Of a DNA stretch of 64,000 nucleotides, positions 61,453-64,000 are shown piece after piece. Position numbers and translations under genes: made by a program. Below the pieces are notes generated by a model, which saw only the letters and a list, made by a program, of their open reading frames with translations, made no database searches and was not told where the DNA came from. Within the stretch, counting starts at the first letter, position 1; every line of letters starts with the position of its first letter. The stretch comes from Lachnospiraceae bacterium OM04-12BH (GTDB lineage: Bacteria; Bacillota; Clostridia; Lachnospirales; Lachnospiraceae), in assembly GCA_003490145.1 (NCBI GenBank), contig QULQ01000006.1, positions 62,001-126,000 of the forward strand, read 5' to 3'.

Positions 61453-61779
61453 ATGATATTTATTGTAGGTGGTGCCTTTCAGGGTAAGGGAGCCTTTGCA
61501 GAAACACATTTCAAGGGAAAGAAGATCGTGGTTCATTACGAGGAAACCATAAGGGAAGAGCTGCTTTCCGGGAAGGATCCGCTGGCAGAGGCAGAAGATT
61601 TTCTTAGAGAAAACAGGGATGCGGTGATCATCAGTGCAGAGGTAGGGTATGGACTGGTTCCCATAGATGCCTTTGAACGGAAATACCGGGAAGCTGTTGG
61701 CAGGGTAAACTGCTATCTGGCAGGAGAGGCAGAGCAGTTTTACCGTGTGGTCTGCGGTGAAGGAGAGAGACTGAAATGA
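61453..61779 (+). CDS. short CobU-like protein
   Basis: A 108-residue protein, start at 61453 (MIFIVGGAFQGKGAFAETHF) behind GGAGA. It keeps a P-loop-like GGAFQGKG and a SAEVGYGLVPID segment matching the EVG-G-VP motif of CobU, but lacks the Arg/His guanylylation region between them. It is about 60 percent of CobU length. A full CobU lies two genes upstream. It may be a kinase-only or regulatory paralogue; the function is unknown. Confidence 0.75.
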   Translation: MIFIVGGAFQGKGAFAETHFKGKKIVVHYEETIREELLSGKDPLAEAEDFLRENRDAVIISAEVGYGLVPIDAFERKYREAVGRVNCYLAGEAEQFYRVVCGEGERLK

Positions 61780-62375
61780 GGGTATATCTGATCCGGCATG
61801 GTGTCACGAAGGGAAACCTGGAACACCGTTATGTGGGAAGTACAGAGGAAGTGCTCCTCCCGGAGGCGGATGAACCACTGCTTTCCCTTAAGAAACGGCT
61901 GGAAAAGGACGGATGCCGAAAACCGCATCTGCTGGTCAGTCCCATGCTCCGGTGCCGGCAGAGTGCAGAGATTCTGTTTCCCGGAGAAAAGCAGACTGTA
62001 GTAGAGGATTTCAGAGAATGTGACTTTGGCACCTTTGAATATAAGAATTATGAGGAGCTGAACGGAAAAGCGGATTACCAGCGATTTCTTGATTCCATGG
62101 GAGAAGCACCGTTCCCGGGAGGGGAAAGTAAAAAGGAATTTTCGAAAAGATGCAGCAGTGCGTTTGAAGGAGAGCTCCGGAAGCTTATGTCTGAGGAGGC
62201 AGAAGCGGTCTTTGTGGTGCATGGGGGAACGATCATGGCGGTTCTTGACAGATTTTCAGAACCACACAGGGATTATTATGACTGGCAGATCGGGAATGCA
62301 GAAGGCTTCCGGGCAGAGGTGACAAAAGAAGTGGGATCCGGAAGGATCAGGCTGAAGGAGATCAGAAGAATATGA
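61776..62375 (+). CDS. cobC: alpha-ribazole phosphatase (CobC-type histidine phosphatase)
   Basis: A 199-residue protein with the phosphoglycerate-mutase fold: YLIRHGVTKGN (phosphorylated His8), the SPMLRCRQSAE segment, ECDFGTFEYK and VVHGG. In this operon it should remove the phosphate of alpha-ribazole phosphate or of cobalamin phosphate. The fold alone does not prove the substrate; the context does most of the work. The ATGA overlaps the previous gene and the stop overlaps cbiB. Confidence 0.88.
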   Translation: MRVYLIRHGVTKGNLEHRYVGSTEEVLLPEADEPLLSLKKRLEKDGCRKPHLLVSPMLRCRQSAEILFPGEKQTVVEDFRECDFGTFEYKNYEELNGKADYQRFLDSMGEAPFPGGESKKEFSKRCSSAFEGELRKLMSEEAEAVFVVHGGTIMAVLDRFSEPHRDYYDWQIGNAEGFRAEVTKEVGSGRIRLKEIRRI

Positions 62376-63394
62376 CAGTATGGCAGCATATAATGGTAGA
62401 GAGAATGATGATCCTGACAGCAGGACTTTTGCTGGATGCACTGTTTGGAGATCCGGTCTGGCTGTACCATCCGGTGCGGATGATCGGGAAGCTGATCACC
62501 GGGCTTGAATGGCTCCTTGACAGACTGTTTCGTATATCCGGAGAAAGGGAAGCAGATCAGAAAAGGAAGCTGTTTGCAGGAGGACTGCTTGTGCTTGGTA
62601 CGGTAGTTTTTTCTGTAGCGGTTCCGGCAGGGATCCTGCATTTTGCAGACCATATCCATCATGGACTGTATCTGCTTCTTTCCTGCTTTTTCTGCTATCA
62701 GCTTCTGGCAATGAGATCCCTGAAGGCAGAAAGCATGAAGGTATACACGGCGCTTTTACAGGAAGGACTTGCTGCAGGCAGAAAAGCAGTTTCCATGATC
62801 GTAGGGAGAGATACAGAGGCTCTTACAGAAGAGGGGGTCATAAAGGCCACAGTGGAAACCATAGCAGAGAATACGTCAGATGGTGTGATCGCGCCTCTTT
62901 TTTATATGACATTGCTTGGCGTCCCCGGCGGATTCTTTTATAAAGCAGTCAATACTATGGATTCCATGGTGGGATATAAAAATGACAGATATTTATATTT
63001 TGGGAGAGCAGCAGCAAGACTGGATGATCTTCTGAATTATATTCCGGCGAGACTGGCAGCCCTGTTCATGATAGCCGCTGCTTTTCTGCTCCGTATGGAT
63101 GCAAAGGGAGCAGTACATGTCTGGAAGCGTGACAGGCGGAAGCATAAAAGTCCAAACTCAGCCCAGACAGAAAGCGTCTGTGCAGGTGCCCTGCAGGTAC
63201 AGCTTGCAGGAAATGCCTATTACTTTGGAAGGCTGTATGAAAAGCCTTTTATCGGAGATCCCATCCGGAGGATTGAACGGGAGGATATCAGACGGGCGGG
63301 GAAGCTGCTTGTTATGACAACAGTGCTTTTTTATCTCTGCTGCATGGCCTGTCTGTTTCTCTGCATGGCTTTACATGGAAAGGTGATTCTGTGA
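62372..63394 (+). CDS. cbiB: adenosylcobinamide-phosphate synthase CbiB
   Basis: A 340-residue membrane protein with LLLDALFGDPVWLYHPVRMIGKLI at the N-terminus, VETIAENTSDGVIAPLFYMTLLGVPGGFFYKAVNTMDSMVGYKN in the centre and several hydrophobic helices. It joins aminopropanol phosphate to cobyric acid. A start a few codons later (near 62405, MMILTAG) is possible. The stop overlaps the next start as GTGA. Confidence 0.94.
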   Translation: MTVWQHIMVERMMILTAGLLLDALFGDPVWLYHPVRMIGKLITGLEWLLDRLFRISGEREADQKRKLFAGGLLVLGTVVFSVAVPAGILHFADHIHHGLYLLLSCFFCYQLLAMRSLKAESMKVYTALLQEGLAAGRKAVSMIVGRDTEALTEEGVIKATVETIAENTSDGVIAPLFYMTLLGVPGGFFYKAVNTMDSMVGYKNDRYLYFGRAAARLDDLLNYIPARLAALFMIAAAFLLRMDAKGAVHVWKRDRRKHKSPNSAQTESVCAGALQVQLAGNAYYFGRLYEKPFIGDPIRRIEREDIRRAGKLLVMTTVLFYLCCMACLFLCMALHGKVIL

Positions 63395-64000
63395 ATGTGG
63401 AAGAGCAAAGGAAGAAAATGGATATGAAGGATTATGTACATGGCGGTGACCGCTATGGCAGAGAAATAGAGCTGGATTACTCGATCAATATTAACCCCCT
63501 TGGCATGCCAGAGGAAAGCCGGCAGGCAGCCATAAAAGCAATCCTTCTTTCAGACTGTTACCCGGATCCATATTGCCGGGATCTGATCCAGGGGATCAGG
63601 GACTTTGAAGGAACCACGGATCAGACGGAGATCCTTACAGGAAACGGGGCAGCAGAACTGATCTATGCGCTGTGCAGGGCAGTTCCGGCAGGAAGGGCGC
63701 TTCTGACGGCGCCCTCCTTTCAGGAATATGAAAATGCCCTTGAGGCAGCAGATCATTCCTGTGAGTTCCTGTATCTGAAGGAAGAGAATGATTTTATCCT
63801 GCCCCTTCAGGAACTGCTTTTAAAGATTACGGAGGAGACAAGCCTTGTTTTTCTCTGCAATCCCGGTAATCCTACAGGCACTGTTACGGGAAAGGCTGAG
63901 CTTGTGAGACTGGCAGAGAGATGTGAAGAAACAAAAACCTTTCTTTGCGTGGATGAGTGCTTTCTTCCTTTTCTGCCCGGGGAACCGGCGCTTAGCATGA
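63391..64000 (+). CDS. cobD: L-threonine-O-3-phosphate decarboxylase CobD, 3' end beyond the window
   Basis: Open to the window edge; 203 codons are visible. It reads KDYVHGGDRYGREIELDYSININ, then LTGNGAAELIYALCRAV, FLCNPGNPTGTVTGKAEL and VDECFLPF, which match the aminotransferase-fold CobD/HisC group. The PLP lysine would be beyond the end. The start is taken as GTG 63391 with AAAGGTG upstream and a GTGA overlap with cbiB; ATG 63418 or 63424 are alternatives. It supplies aminopropanol phosphate for CbiB, its direct neighbour. Confidence 0.9.
   Translation, partial: MNVEEQRKKMDMKDYVHGGDRYGREIELDYSININPLGMPEESRQAAIKAILLSDCYPDPYCRDLIQGIRDFEGTTDQTEILTGNGAAELIYALCRAVPAGRALLTAPSFQEYENALEAADHSCEFLYLKEENDFILPLQELLLKITEETSLVFLCNPGNPTGTVTGKAELVRLAERCEETKTFLCVDECFLPFLPGEPALSM

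Noticed and set aside
1..64000. CRISPR arrays, insertion sequences, prophage, rRNA or integration sites
   Set aside because: I looked for spaced direct repeats, transposase or integrase motifs and rRNA-like sequence and saw none.

Overview
The window reads as chromosomal DNA of a gut Firmicute of the order Eubacteriales, most likely family Lachnospiraceae (Blautia, Ruminococcus or Dorea-like). This is inferred from moderate GC, AGGAGG-type ribosome sites, sigma-A promoters, a single-chain PurL of the clostridial type, the anaerobic (cbi) route to cobalamin, and several small protein families that I associate with Lachnospiraceae. No species can be named from the sequence alone. Almost all genes lie on the + strand; only a small membrane protein and a DtxR-type regulator are on the - strand. 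There is no phage, insertion sequence, CRISPR array or rRNA.

Left part (1-21.1 kb): the end of an M29 aminopeptidase, the purine genes purE-purM-purN-purD, a YvyF-like zinc protein, an SH3-domain membrane protein, a GntR regulator coupled to clpC, a small lineage protein, radA, an LCP cell-wall ligase, a LacI-type regulator, tRNA-Trp(CCA), then malQ and a secreted lipoprotein alpha-amylase. A DUF/TetR pair and a tandem pair of M14 (AstE/AspA-like) proteins follow; the second M14 protein has lost its metal ligands.

Middle part (21.1-46.7 kb): purL, carA-carB, a LysR regulator, a GH2 beta-mannosidase, a degenerate-GGDEF/EAL protein, a DtxR-type regulator divergent from a 45-aa FeoB-associated Cys-rich protein, and a polytopic methyl-accepting protein. 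Next come two metal-resistance units. In the first, csoR-copA is driven by a promoter whose -35/-10 spacer is a CsoR operator, and copA is fused in frame to a copZ-like chaperone with its own ribosome site. In the second, a separate HMA chaperone, a Zn/Cd-type P1B ATPase and an ArsR regulator carrying both CadC-like and SmtB-like site residues lie behind a promoter with a matching palindrome. An iron/corrinoid-type ABC uptake operon closes this part.

Right part (46.8-64 kb): a SUV3-like RNA helicase overlapping an MBL-fold hydrolase, the remnant of a hybrid sensor kinase (nonsense codon plus internal deletion), a PadR/DUF2812 pair with a promoter covered by three palindromes, and a tightly overlapping anaerobic cobalamin operon: cbiD, cbiF, cbiG, cbiH, a cbiJ-cbiE-cbiT fusion, a cbiA-cobT fusion, cobU, cobS, a short CobU-like gene, a cobC-type phosphatase, cbiB and cobD (cut by the window edge). 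cbiK/X, cbiL, cbiC, cbiP and the adenosyltransferase are not here and may lie to the right. No cobalamin riboswitch was seen before cbiD or before the ABC operon.
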